From Aquabacterium sp. CECT 9606 (GTDB lineage: Bacteria > Pseudomonadota > Gammaproteobacteria > Burkholderiales > Burkholderiaceae_C), in the NCBI RefSeq assembly GCF_918741295.1, contig NZ_CAKKNB010000004.1, positions 186,001 to 250,000 on the forward strand: a stretch of DNA of 64,000 bases. The letters are read 5' to 3'. This document shows, piece by piece, positions 1 to 9,589 of this stretch. Position numbers and translations under genes: made by a program. The notes beneath the pieces are model-generated. The model saw only the letters and a list, made by a program, of their open reading frames with translations. It was not told the DNA's origin and did not search any database. Every line of letters starts with the position of its first letter. Position 1 is the stretch's first letter.

Positions 1-879
1 GAAGATGGGGTTCTTGATGCCGTACTTGGCCATGCCGCCCTTGATGACCGACACGCGCATGTGCACCCAGCCGGCCATCTCGATGGCGCCGCAGAAGGTG
101 ATCTCGCCATCGCCCTGGCTGAAGTGCAGGTCGCCCACGCTCAGGCCCGCGCCTTCCACGTACACGGGGAAGAAGACCTTGGAGCCGCGCGACAAGTCCT
201 TGATGTCGCAGTTGCCGCCGTGTTCACGCGGGGGCACCGTGCGGGCGCCTTCGGCCGCGATCTTTTCCTTGGCCGCGCCCGTGGCCTTGCCGGCGTGGGT
301 GGTGGCCCCGAAGGGCGGGTTGGCCAAGGGGGGCACGCGGTCGGGCTGGGTGGCGATGAAGTCCACTTCGCGCTCGTTCCAGGTGGCCAGCATCTTGGGG
401 TCGGGCAGGCAGCCAATCAGGCCGGGGTGGATCAGGCCGGCAAACTCCACACCAGGGATGTGGCGGCTCTTGGTGAACATGCCATTGAAGTCCCAGATCG
501 ACTTCTGCGCCAGCGGGAAGTGCTCGGTCAAGAAACCGCCGCCGTTTTTCTTGCTGAAGAAGCCGTTGAAGCCCCACAGGCTGTCTTGCTTGGCACCGAT
601 GTCCAGCAGCTCCACCACCAGCAGGTCGCCCGGCTCGGCACCCTTCACGCCCACGGGGCCCGACAAAAAGTGCACCGTGGTCAGGTCCACGTCGCGCACG
701 TCGTCGGCGCTGTCGTTGTTCTTGATGTAGCCGCCGGTCCAGTCGTAGGTTTCCAGCACGAAGTCGTCGCCGGGGTTCACCCAGCAGGCCATGGGGATGT
801 CCGGGTGCCAGCGGTTGTGGATGTTCTCGTTGCTGTAGGGCGATTCGTTGAGGTCGACTTTGATGAGGGTTTCAGGCAT
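1..879 (-). CDS. fmdA: Formamidase (acetamidase/formamidase family), 3' end cut by window
   Basis: Hydrolyses formamide (and possibly other short amides) to ammonia and formate in the cytoplasm. The reading frame starts at the ATG ending at 879 and stays open to base 1, giving 293 codons without a stop, so the C-terminus lies outside the window. Recognised from the acetamidase/formamidase family pattern: an N-terminal region containing NRWHPDIPMACWVNPGD, a FLSGPVGVKGAEPGDLLVV segment, HIPGVEFAGLIHPG, and the GDLHFSQGDGEITFCGAIE block that carries family-conserved acidic residues. It is the last gene of the urtABCDE-like operon, 17 bp after urtE, which couples amide uptake to hydrolysis. The family call is firm; the exact amide is an inference from the family. 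Confidence 0.93.
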   Translation of the reverse strand, partial: MPETLIKVDLNESPYSNENIHNRWHPDIPMACWVNPGDDFVLETYDWTGGYIKNNDSADDVRDVDLTTVHFLSGPVGVKGAEPGDLLVVELLDIGAKQDSLWGFNGFFSKKNGGGFLTEHFPLAQKSIWDFNGMFTKSRHIPGVEFAGLIHPGLIGCLPDPKMLATWNEREVDFIATQPDRVPPLANPPFGATTHAGKATGAAKEKIAAEGARTVPPREHGGNCDIKDLSRGSKVFFPVYVEGAGLSVGDLHFSQGDGEITFCGAIEMAGWVHMRVSVIKGGMAKYGIKNPIF

Positions 880-896
880 GGCTTGGCTCCTTTGAC

Positions 897-1586
897 TTAC
901 ACAGAGAGGTATTGCTTGATGCGCGCGACGTCGGTGTCGGCGCGGTCGGTTTCATGGACCAGGCGGCCGCCTTCGATCACGAAGAGGCGGTCGGCCACGT
1001 CCAGCGCGAAGGACAGCACTTGCTCGGACACGATGATCGTGATGTCGCGCATCTTGCGGATCTCGTTCAGGGCCTTGGCGATGTCCTTGATGATGGAAGG
1101 CTGGATGCCCTCGGTGGGCTCGTCGAGCAGCAGCACCTTGGGGTTGGTGACCAGCGCGCGGGCGATGGCCAGTTGCTGCTGTTGCCCGCCCGACAGGTTG
1201 CCGCCCTTGCGCGCGCGCATGTCGAACAGCACGGGGAAGAGCGCGTAGATCTCATCGGGGATGCGCTTGTGCTTGGCGTTTTCCAGGCCGGTCTGGATGT
1301 TCTCTTCCACCGTCAGGGTGGGGAAGATCATGCGGCCCTGCGGCACATAGGCGATGCCCTTGGCCACGCGGCGGTAGCTCTCGTCCTTGGTGACATCAAG
1401 CCCGCCCACTTCGACCTTGCCCGACTTGGTGGGCAGCACGCCCATCAGGCTCTTGAACAGCGTGGTCTTGCCCATGCCGTTGCGGCCCATGATGGCCACG
1501 GTTTCCTTGGATTTGGCCTCGAACGAGATGCCGTGCAGCGCCTCGCTCTGACCGTATGCGACAAACAGATCGTTGACTGCCAACAT
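897..1586 (-). CDS. urtE: Amide/urea ABC transporter ATP-binding protein UrtE
   Basis: Second ATPase of a branched-chain-amino-acid-type (HAAT) importer, energising uptake of urea or short amides. It has 229 residues, the usual UrtE length. Walker A is GRNGMGKTT (residues 34-42), the signature is LSGGQQQQ, and Walker B is VLLLDEPTEG; the GIQPSII stretch after Walker B is typical of UrtE. A longer frame continues upstream to 1892 but that part overlaps urtD and is arginine-rich shadow sequence, so the ATG ending at 1586 (MLAVNDLF) is taken as start. It lies between urtD and fmdA in the same operon. Confidence 0.94.
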   Translation of the reverse strand: MLAVNDLFVAYGQSEALHGISFEAKSKETVAIMGRNGMGKTTLFKSLMGVLPTKSGKVEVGGLDVTKDESYRRVAKGIAYVPQGRMIFPTLTVEENIQTGLENAKHKRIPDEIYALFPVLFDMRARKGGNLSGGQQQQLAIARALVTNPKVLLLDEPTEGIQPSIIKDIAKALNEIRKMRDITIIVSEQVLSFALDVADRLFVIEGGRLVHETDRADTDVARIKQYLSV

Positions 1587-1612
1587 GGTGTTGCTTTCCT
1601 TGGCTTGAAGGC

Positions 1613-2356
<744 letters not shown>

Positions 2357-2379
2357 GATTCAGTCGTTCCTTGTGGCGG

Positions 2380-3597
2380 TCAGGCTTGCTGGTTGCTCAT
2401 GCCGTTGGGCATCTGCGGTGTGGGCGGTGTGGGCGTGGTGGACTGGGGCACGGCTGCCACGGGCTTGGCATCGTCCGCATCGCGGGCCTTGCGGCGTGCC
2501 TTCTCTGCTGCCAGATCAACACGGCGCTTGGCGGCCCAGGGCTTGATCTTTTCTTCGTACAAACCAGCCAAGCCGTTGGGGAAGGCCATCACCACACCGA
2601 TGAACAGCGCGGCCATCAGGAACAGCCACAGGTCAGGCGCCGTCTCCGAAAAGTACGTCTTGCCCGCGTTGACCAGCAAGGTGCCGTACACCGCGCCGAC
2701 CAGGCTCATGCGCCCACCCACCGCGGCAAAGATCACCATCTCGATCGAGGGCACGATGCCCACGAAGGACGGCGACATGAAGCCCACTTGCAAGGCGAAC
2801 ATCGCGCCACCAATGCCCGAGATGCCGGCCGCCAGGCAGAAGGTGAAGACCTTGAACATCGACACGTCGTAGCCCGAGAAGCGAACGCGGTCTTCCTTGT
2901 CACGCATGGCCAGCAGCAGGGTGCCCAGTTTGCTGGTCTGCACCCATTTGCACAGCAGGATGCAGCCCAGCAGCAAGCCCGCGTTCACGAAGTACAAGAT
3001 CAGCTTGGCGTGGTCGGTGCGGGTGTCCCAACCCAGCACGGTCTTCAGGTCGGTCATGCCGTTCACGCCACCGGTGTAGCCCTGCTGGCCAATGATCAGC
3101 ACGGTCAGGATCAGTGCCACCGCCTGCGTGATGATGGCGAAGTACACGCCCCCCACGCGGCGCTTGAACATGGCGTAGCTGATGATGAAGGCCAGCAAGG
3201 TGGGCACCAGGATCACCGCGATCAAGGTGAGGGGCAGGCTTTGAAACGGCTTCCAGAACAGCGGCAGGGCCGTGATCTGGTTCCAGTCCATGAAGTCAGG
3301 GATGCCGGGGGTGGACTGGATCTTGGTGGTCACCGGGTCAGAGGCTTCCAGCTTCAGGAACATGGCCATGCAGTAACCACCCAGGCCGAAGAACACGCCC
3401 TGGCCCAGGCTCAAGGTGCCGCTCCAGCCCCACAGCATCACCAGGCCGATGGCCACGAAGCCGTAGGTCAGGTACTTGCCCACCAGGTTCAGGCGGAAGA
3501 TGTCCATCGACAGCGGGAACACCACCAGGATCACCAGGGCCAGCAACAAGATGCTGCCCAGACTCGACGTTTTCAACCAGTTCAAAAGACTCTTCAT
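2380..3597 (-). CDS. urtC: Amide/urea ABC transporter permease UrtC
   Basis: Inner-membrane permease of the importer, 405 residues, with about nine to ten hydrophobic segments beginning at residues 13-31. The loop GWSGTLSLGQGVFFGLGGY is the LivM/UrtC hallmark. The C-terminal tail of about 60 residues after EEKIKPW is cytoplasmic, rich in Lys/Arg and then in Pro/Thr (PQSTTPTPPTPQMP), and looks disordered. It stands between urtB and urtD in the operon. Confidence 0.94.
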   Translation of the reverse strand: MKSLLNWLKTSSLGSILLLALVILVVFPLSMDIFRLNLVGKYLTYGFVAIGLVMLWGWSGTLSLGQGVFFGLGGYCMAMFLKLEASDPVTTKIQSTPGIPDFMDWNQITALPLFWKPFQSLPLTLIAVILVPTLLAFIISYAMFKRRVGGVYFAIITQAVALILTVLIIGQQGYTGGVNGMTDLKTVLGWDTRTDHAKLILYFVNAGLLLGCILLCKWVQTSKLGTLLLAMRDKEDRVRFSGYDVSMFKVFTFCLAAGISGIGGAMFALQVGFMSPSFVGIVPSIEMVIFAAVGGRMSLVGAVYGTLLVNAGKTYFSETAPDLWLFLMAALFIGVVMAFPNGLAGLYEEKIKPWAAKRRVDLAAEKARRKARDADDAKPVAAVPQSTTPTPPTPQMPNGMSNQQA

Positions 3598-3631
3598 GAG
3601 TAGCTACTCCGTGTATCAGTCAAGTCGGGAT

Positions 3632-4546
3632 TCAGCGGCGCACCTTGGAGGCGAACAGGCCTTGCGGACGGATCATCAAGATCACCACGATCAGCGACAG
3701 CGTCAGCACCTTGGCCATGGAGCCAGTGATGAAGAACTCAGCGATGGACTGCGTTTGCGCGATGCCGAAGGCCGAGGCCACGGTGCCCAGCAAGCTGGCC
3801 GCGCCACCGAAGGTCACCACCAGGAAGGCGTCGACGATATAGAGCGAACCCGAGGTGGGGCCGGTGGAGCCAATGGTGGTGAAGGCCGCGCCCGCGATCC
3901 CGGCGATGCCGCAACCAATGGCGAAGGTGAGGCGGTCAGTGCGGCTGGTGTTGATGCCGATGGCGTTGGCCATCATGCGGTTGGAGACCGAGGCGCGAAC
4001 ACGCAGGCCCCAGCGTGATTTGTACAGCGCGAGCATCACGCCGGCGGTCACCAAAGCCGTCAGGCCCATCACGAACATGCCGTTGATGGGGATGTCCAGG
4101 CCTTCTTTGGGGGCCCATGAACCCATCAGCCATTCGGGCAGGGTGGGGCTCACTTCCTTGGGGCCGATGAAGGTGCGAAAGCATTGCTGCATGCCCAGGC
4201 TCAAGCCCCAGGTGGCGAGCAGGGTGTCCAGCGGGCGCTTGTACAGGTGGCGGATCAACGCCCACTCGGCCAGGTAGCCGACCACGAACGCGAAGATGAA
4301 GGCCAGGACGATGGCGCAGGGAAAGTAATAGGGAAGGAAGTTGGGGTACTTCGCTTCAACGTAGCTGGACACCATGTAGATGGTGTAAGCGCCGATGGTC
4401 ATGAACTCGCCGTGCGCGAGGTTGATCACGCCCATCTGGCCAAAGATGATGGCCAGGCCCAGGCCCATGAGCAGCAGCACCGAGAACAGGCTCAAGCCTG
4501 CAAACCCCTGCATCACGCTGATGTTGAGTATTTCTGAAAGAGTCAT
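3632..4546 (-). CDS. urtB: Amide/urea ABC transporter permease UrtB
   Basis: Inner-membrane permease of the LivH/UrtB family, about 304 residues and seven to eight membrane segments. The segment FGQMGVINLAHGEFMTIGAY is the family fingerprint. The frame can be extended to a GTG ending at 4570, but the ATG ending at 4546 has a GAGG five bases upstream and gives the usual N-terminus MTLSEILNISVMQGF, so it is preferred. This is the short form of UrtB: it lacks the large N-terminal periplasmic extension seen in some homologues. A 117 bp gap holding strong hairpins separates it from urtA. Confidence 0.93.
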   Translation of the reverse strand: MTLSEILNISVMQGFAGLSLFSVLLLMGLGLAIIFGQMGVINLAHGEFMTIGAYTIYMVSSYVEAKYPNFLPYYFPCAIVLAFIFAFVVGYLAEWALIRHLYKRPLDTLLATWGLSLGMQQCFRTFIGPKEVSPTLPEWLMGSWAPKEGLDIPINGMFVMGLTALVTAGVMLALYKSRWGLRVRASVSNRMMANAIGINTSRTDRLTFAIGCGIAGIAGAAFTTIGSTGPTSGSLYIVDAFLVVTFGGAASLLGTVASAFGIAQTQSIAEFFITGSMAKVLTLSLIVVILMIRPQGLFASKVRR

Positions 4547-4592
4547 GAGGTCCTCGCGCGCCAAAGTCACTGATCAAGCAAACACCGCGGAT

Positions 4593-4650
4593 CCGGCTAT
4601 GCCGGTCCGCTGGTGTTGCCCCCTTGAGGGGGCGGCCGAAGGCCGCAGGG
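4593..4650. repeat. Run of three GC-rich hairpins between urtA and urtB
   Basis: Three inverted repeats follow each other: CCGGC-TAT-GCCGG (4593-4605), GCCCCCT-TG-AGGGGGC (4618-4633) and GCGGCC-GAA-GGCCGC (4632-4646), followed by a G-run. The layout is like the intergenic GC-rich hairpin elements common in Comamonadaceae genomes. In an operon read from urtA to urtB it could stabilise or attenuate the transcript so that the binding protein is made in excess. The inverted repeats are seen directly; the role is inferred. Confidence 0.6.
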
Positions 4651-4663
4651 GGTGGGCCTTCCT

Positions 4664-5920
4664 TTACTGGTAACCCTTGGGGAAAGGATTCGGTTCGATC
4701 AGGTCTTTGGACTCGGCCACCACCTTGAAGGTGCCGTCAGGCTGGCCTTGGGCGATGCGGGCCTTGCTCCACAAGTGATGGTTCTCGTGCAGCTTCACGT
4801 AGCCTTCAGGCGCGATCTTCAACTCGATGCCTGGCGAGGCGGCCACCACCTTGTCCACGTCGAAGCTGCCGGCCTTTTCAACCGCGGCTTTCCACAACCA
4901 TGGGCCCAGGTAACCGGCTTGCGTCACGTCGCCGATCACCGATTTGGGGCCGTACTTGCCCTTGAACGCGGCAACGAACTTCTTGTTGTTGTCGTTGTCC
5001 AGGCTTTGGAAGTACTTCATCGACGAGTAGAAGCCGGCGAAGTTTTCGCCACCCACGCCGAGCATTTCGTCCTCGGTCACCGACAAGGTCAGCAGGAACT
5101 GCTTGGCGCCCGTGATGCCGGCGGCCTTGAGCTGCTTGTAGAAGGCCACGTTGGAGCCACCCACCACGGCCGCGAAGATGCAATCGGGCTTGGCCACCTT
5201 GATCTTGTTGATCAGGGAGTTGAAGTTGGTGTTGCCCAGTGGGTAGTACTCTTCACCCACGACCTTGCCCAGCTTGCCCACCGATTCGATGTGCTTGCGC
5301 GCGATCTTCATCGAGGTGCGGGGCCAGATGTAGTCAGAGCCCACCAGGAAGAAGGTTTTGGCCTTCTTCTCTTTCGAGGCCCAGTCCAGGCCCCAGATGA
5401 TTTGCTGCGTGGCTTCCTGGCCGGTGTAGATCACGTTCTTGGACTGCTCCAGGCCTTCGTAGAAGGTGGGGTAGTACAGCAGGCCGTTTTCCTTTTCAAA
5501 GACGGGCAGCACGGCCTTGCGCGAGGCCGATGTCCAGCAGCCGAACACGGCAGCGACGTGGTCGTTGACCAGCAGCTTTTTGGACTTCTCGGCAAACGTG
5601 GGCCAGTCGGAGGCGCCGTCTTCCTTGATGACCTTGATCTTGCGGCCCAGGATGCCGCCCATGGCGTTGATCTGGTCGATGGCCAACTGCTCGGCCTGGA
5701 TCGAGCCGGTTTCCGAAATGGCCATGGTGCCGGTGGCGGAGTGCAACTGGCCCACGGTGACTTCGGTGTCGGTCACGGCCAGCTTGGTCGTGTTGACGGC
5801 GGCGGTGGCGGGGGCGGCTCCGTAGCTCAGCCCCGTCATGCCCACGAGGGGAAGGGCACCGATGCCTTGCAACAGGCGGCGGCGGTTTTGCTGATTGGAA
5901 TCGTCACGGTCATTCGACAT
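4664..5920 (-). CDS. urtA: Amide/urea ABC transporter substrate-binding protein UrtA/FmdD-like
   Basis: Exported binding protein that captures the substrate for the UrtBCDE importer; 418 residues. The start at 5920 has AAGGAG eight bases upstream; a longer frame to 5989 is rejected. The N-terminus carries NRRRLLQGIG followed by a hydrophobic stretch and an Ala-rich cleavage region, suggesting export by the Tat route. The mature part begins VTVGQLHSATGTMAISE and includes DGASDWPTFAEKSKKLL, typical of the UrtA/AmiC/FmdD peripleasmic amide-binding group. Because a formamidase gene ends the operon, the ligand may be a short-chain amide as in the Methylophilus Fmd system rather than urea; sequence alone does not decide. 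Confidence 0.92.
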   Translation of the reverse strand: MSNDRDDSNQQNRRRLLQGIGALPLVGMTGLSYGAAPATAAVNTTKLAVTDTEVTVGQLHSATGTMAISETGSIQAEQLAIDQINAMGGILGRKIKVIKEDGASDWPTFAEKSKKLLVNDHVAAVFGCWTSASRKAVLPVFEKENGLLYYPTFYEGLEQSKNVIYTGQEATQQIIWGLDWASKEKKAKTFFLVGSDYIWPRTSMKIARKHIESVGKLGKVVGEEYYPLGNTNFNSLINKIKVAKPDCIFAAVVGGSNVAFYKQLKAAGITGAKQFLLTLSVTEDEMLGVGGENFAGFYSSMKYFQSLDNDNNKKFVAAFKGKYGPKSVIGDVTQAGYLGPWLWKAAVEKAGSFDVDKVVAASPGIELKIAPEGYVKLHENHHLWSKARIAQGQPDGTFKVVAESKDLIEPNPFPKGYQ

Positions 5921-5967
5921 GGAAAAGCTCCTTGCACACAAAAAGGGACTACAGATGCCACGCCTTG

Positions 5968-5993
5968 GTGCATGCATGATTTCGTGCATGCAC
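5968..5993. promoter_or_regulatory. Inverted repeat, possible operator between urtA and the permease-kinase gene
   Basis: A perfect 9-bp inverted repeat, GTGCATGCA, eight-base spacer, TGCATGCAC, lies in the 201-bp divergent interval between urtA and the permease-histidine kinase gene, about 48 bp upstream of the urtA start. Its position fits an operator for the adjacent LuxR-type response regulator or a nitrogen regulator. No clear sigma-54 -24/-12 element was seen on either strand here. The repeat is seen; the binding role is inferred. Confidence 0.4.
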
Positions 5994-6121
5994 TGTTGGT
6001 GTGACCATGTCCATCACAGTAAGCAAGAGCCAGGCTTCCTTGAATACGTCATTCAACGTAGGTGAGGCGGTGGATCGCTTCTTGCAATTGCCATAGAGTC
6101 TTCATTCCACGGAGCCAGTCT

Positions 6122-9100
6122 GTGTCCGTTGCCCGGCAGAAGATCTTTCGCATCCGTCGTGACTACAACTCCTGGGTGGCCAACGAAACCCTGGAGGACT
6201 ACGCGCTTCGCTACACGCCACGCACCTTCCGCAAGTGGTCGGAGTTCCGCGTGGCCAACACGGCGTTCGGCGCGGTGTCCTTTTTGGCGCTGGAGGCCAT
6301 TGGCGGCGCCATTGCGCTGAACTACGGCTTCTCGAACATGCTGTGGGCCACGCTGGTGGTGGGCTTGATCATCTTCATGACAGGCCTGCCCATCAGCTAC
6401 TACGCGGCCAAGTACGGGGTTGACCTGGACTTGCTCACGCGCGGCGCGGGCTTTGGCTACCTGGGCTCCACGCTCACCTCGCTGATCTACGCCAGCTTCA
6501 CTTTCATCTTCTTTGCGCTGGAGGCGGCCATCATGGCGCTCGCCTTGCAGATGGTGTTCGACTGGTCATTGCCGGTGTGCTACCTGGCGTCGTCGCTGGT
6601 GATCGTGCCGCTGGTCACGCACGGCATCACGCTCATCTCGCGCCTACAGTTGTGGACGCAGCCCTTGTGGGCACTGATGTTCGTGTGCCCCTTCGTGTTC
6701 GTGGCCATCAAGCGGCCCGAGGCCTATGTCGAGTTCACCGGCATGGTGGGGCGCAGCTCGGGCAGCAGCGATTTCAACCTGATGGCCTTTGGCATGGCGG
6801 CCACGGTGGTGTTCTCGCTGATCGTGCAGGTGGGTGAGCAGGTCGACTTTCTGCGCTTCTTGCCTGAGAAAACCAAAGAGAACCGCGTGCGCTGGTGGAC
6901 GGCGGTGTTGGTGGCGGGGCCGGGCTGGATCGTGCCGGGCATGCTCAAGATGGTGGGCGGGGGCTTTCTTGCCTTTCTGGCCCTGCAGCACAACGTTCCA
7001 GCCGACAAGGCCATGGAGCCCACGCAGATGTACCTGGCCGGGTTCGGCGAGGTCTTCACCTCGCCCACCTGGGCACTGGGCACGATGGTGTTGTTCGTCA
7101 TCGTCTCGCAGGTCAAGATCAACGTCACCAATGCCTATGCGGGTTCGCTGGCCTGGTCCAACTTCTTCGCGCGGCTCACGCACAGCCACCCCGGGCGCGT
7201 GGTGTGGCTGGTGTTCAATGTGTTGATCGCCGTCATGCTGATGACGCTGGGCGTGTTCGGCGCACTGGAGCGTGTGCTGGGCTTGTATGGCAACGTGGCC
7301 ATTGGCTGGGTGGGCGCGCTGGTGGCTGATCTGGTCATCAACAAGCCGCTGGGCTGGAGCCCAAAACACATCGAGTTCAAGCGCGCCTATTTGTATGACC
7401 TGAACCCCGTGGGTTTGGGGGCCACTTTGCTGGCCACGGTGATGGCCTTCGCGGCGCACGCGGGCATGTTCGGCGCGCTGGCGCAGGCGGGCTCGCCTTT
7501 CATCGCCTTGACCACCGCGCTGATCGCCTCGCCTTTGCTGGCCTGGACCACCCAGGGCCGCTATTACCTGGCGCGGCCCAACAAGACGCCTTGGGCACCG
7601 GGCCAGATGGTGGCCTGCTCGGTGTGCGAGAACCAGTTCGAGTCAGAAGACATGGCGACGTGCCCGGCTTACGACGCGCCCATCTGCTCCTTGTGCTGCA
7701 CCCTGGAGTCACGCTGCCATGACCGCTGCAAGAGCCGGTCGCGCGCGGCCGAGCAGGTGTCTGATGCACTCACCGCGGTGCTGCCACTGCAACTGTCCAG
7801 CCGCATCAATTTCCGGGTGGGGCACTACCTGGTCGTCTTCTTGTCACTGGCCGCCGTGTTGGCGATGGTGCTGGGCGTGGTCTATTACCAGGAGGGCGTG
7901 GTCAACCACGTGGTGGATGCCGTGAACGGCCCGGCCGTGGCCATGCTCGAAGGCCCTTTCATCAAGGCCTATGCCTTGCTGCTGCTGGCGGCCGCCGTGT
8001 GTTCATGGTGGGTGGTGCTGGCCTCGGAAAGCCGGCGCCTGGCGCAAGACGAAAGCAACCGTCACAACCAGTTGCTGCAGCTGGAGATCGACGCCCACCG
8101 CCGCACCGATGCCGCCTTGCAAGCCGCCAAGGACCTGGCCGAGGCCGCCAACCAGGCCAAGACGCGCTACGTGGCCGGCATGACGCACGAGTTGCGCACG
8201 CCGCTCAACAGCATCATGGGTTACGCGCAGATATTGCTGAAGGATGAGCCGCGACAGGGCTCGGGCCGCGAAGCCCTCAACACCATCCAGCGCAGTGGCG
8301 AACACCTGATGGGCCTGATCGACGGGCTGCTGGACCTGGCCCGCATCGAGGCCGGCCGTTTGCGGCTGGACCCGGTGCCCCTGCCCCTGCGCGAGTTCCT
8401 GGACGATGTGGTGCGCATGGTGCAGACGCAGACCCAGGCCAAGGGCCTGGACTTCGCGCTGGAGACCCGTGGCCGCGTGCCTGCATGGGTGTATGCCGAT
8501 GCCAAGCGCCTGCGCCAGATCTTGCTGAACCTGTTGAGCAACGCCGCGCGCTTCACCTACAAAGGCCGCATCACGCTGCTGGTGGACGCGCGCCGCGAGG
8601 TGCTGCGCTTTGAAGTGATCGACACCGGCATTGGCATCGCGCCCCAAGACCTGGACCGCATCTTCCTGCCGTTTGAGCGTGGCAGTGCGGGCCGCCGCAG
8701 CAGCGAGCCGGGCACGGGCCTGGGCCTGACCATCACCCACCTGCTGACCGAGCTGATGGGGGGCGAGTTGAGTGTGAAGAGCGAGCTGGGGCAGGGCAGC
8801 ACCTTCACCGTGCGCATGTACCTGCGCGAGATTGCCGAGCCCGCCATGCCGCCGCAATCGGCCCTGGCCGCCAGGCCACGCCATTTGCCGATCACGGCCT
8901 ACGACGGCGCGCGCCGCACCTTGCTGGTGGTGGACGATCAACCCATCCAGCGGCAGATGCTGGCGGGCATGCTGCTGCCCTTGGGCTTCATTTTGCGCGA
9001 GGCGGCCAGCGGCCTGGAGTGCCTTGAAAGCGTGCGGGAAGCTTGCCCCGACGCGGTGTTGCTGGACATCACCATGGACGATGTCGATGGCTGGCAAGTG

Positions 9101-9589
9101 GCCCGCCAGATCCGCGCGGCTGGCTTCACCGAGGTGCCCATCATCATGGTGTCGGCCAATGTGTTCGAGAACCGGCCCGAGAACCTGCAAGCCGCGCAAT
9201 GCCAGGCCTTTGTGGCCAAGCCGGTGATTGAGTCTGAACTGCTGGACACCTTGGGCGAGCATCTCCACATCGAGTGGAGTGCCGAGCCGGCCGCTTTGCC
9301 CTTGCACCTGCTGGGCCAGCGCCACAACGAGGCCGAGGCCATTGGTGCCCCGCGCCTGACGGCCAGCGACCTGCCCCTGGAGGTGGTGGAAGAGCTGTGC
9401 CGCCTGGCCCGCATTGGCCACCTGCGCGCGCTTCGTGAAAAGCTGACGCAGTTGGCCGAGCGCTATCCGCAATGGCAAAGCGAGTGGGTCAACCTGTCCC
9501 ACCTGGCCGACCAATTCGAGTTCGACACCTTGATCGAGCGTTTGAACCCCGTGATCTCTGAGGATGCTTTGGATGAGCCCCAAGCCTGA
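6122..9589 (+). CDS. NCS1-type permease fused to hybrid sensor histidine kinase
   Basis: A 1155-residue fusion. Residues about 10-480 form a multi-pass NCS1-type (cytosine/purine/allantoin permease family) transporter-like domain starting with FRKWSEFRVANTAFGAVSFL. Residues 499-536 are a cysteine-rich stretch (CSVC...CSLCC...CHDRC). Two more membrane segments follow, then a HisKA domain with phospho-acceptor His689 in GMTHELRTPLNS, an HATPase (NLLSNAARF, DTGIGI, GTGLGLTI) and a receiver with Asp982 in LLDITMDD, plus a tail of about 120 residues. The GTG at 6122 has GGAG seven bases upstream and is preferred to the GTG at 6062. It overlaps the next regulator gene and is divergent from the amide/urea importer, so it probably senses a nitrogen compound and controls that operon. 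The architecture is clear; ligand and targets are inferred. Confidence 0.92.
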   Translation: MSVARQKIFRIRRDYNSWVANETLEDYALRYTPRTFRKWSEFRVANTAFGAVSFLALEAIGGAIALNYGFSNMLWATLVVGLIIFMTGLPISYYAAKYGVDLDLLTRGAGFGYLGSTLTSLIYASFTFIFFALEAAIMALALQMVFDWSLPVCYLASSLVIVPLVTHGITLISRLQLWTQPLWALMFVCPFVFVAIKRPEAYVEFTGMVGRSSGSSDFNLMAFGMAATVVFSLIVQVGEQVDFLRFLPEKTKENRVRWWTAVLVAGPGWIVPGMLKMVGGGFLAFLALQHNVPADKAMEPTQMYLAGFGEVFTSPTWALGTMVLFVIVSQVKINVTNAYAGSLAWSNFFARLTHSHPGRVVWLVFNVLIAVMLMTLGVFGALERVLGLYGNVAIGWVGALVADLVINKPLGWSPKHIEFKRAYLYDLNPVGLGATLLATVMAFAAHAGMFGALAQAGSPFIALTTALIASPLLAWTTQGRYYLARPNKTPWAPGQMVACSVCENQFESEDMATCPAYDAPICSLCCTLESRCHDRCKSRSRAAEQVSDALTAVLPLQLSSRINFRVGHYLVVFLSLAAVLAMVLGVVYYQEGVVNHVVDAVNGPAVAMLEGPFIKAYALLLLAAAVCSWWVVLASESRRLAQDESNRHNQLLQLEIDAHRRTDAALQAAKDLAEAANQAKTRYVAGMTHELRTPLNSIMGYAQILLKDEPRQGSGREALNTIQRSGEHLMGLIDGLLDLARIEAGRLRLDPVPLPLREFLDDVVRMVQTQTQAKGLDFALETRGRVPAWVYADAKRLRQILLNLLSNAARFTYKGRITLLVDARREVLRFEVIDTGIGIAPQDLDRIFLPFERGSAGRRSSEPGTGLGLTITHLLTELMGGELSVKSELGQGSTFTVRMYLREIAEPAMPPQSALAARPRHLPITAYDGARRTLLVVDDQPIQRQMLAGMLLPLGFILREAASGLECLESVREACPDAVLLDITMDDVDGWQVARQIRAAGFTEVPIIMVSANVFENRPENLQAAQCQAFVAKPVIESELLDTLGEHLHIEWSAEPAALPLHLLGQRHNEAEAIGAPRLTASDLPLEVVEELCRLARIGHLRALREKLTQLAERYPQWQSEWVNLSHLADQFEFDTLIERLNPVISEDALDEPQA

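Noticed and set aside
61-1248. Plus-strand open frame across formamidase and urtE
   Set aside because: Antisense to two clear genes, with no recognisable domain and no ribosome-binding site.
2371-3603. Plus-strand 410-codon frame opposite urtC
   Set aside because: Extremely His/Gln-rich antisense shadow of a membrane protein gene.
5921-6121. Guanidine or other riboswitch, or a sigma-54 promoter, upstream of urtA
   Set aside because: No ykkC-type conserved segments and no TGGC-N8-TTGC element with correct spacing were found.
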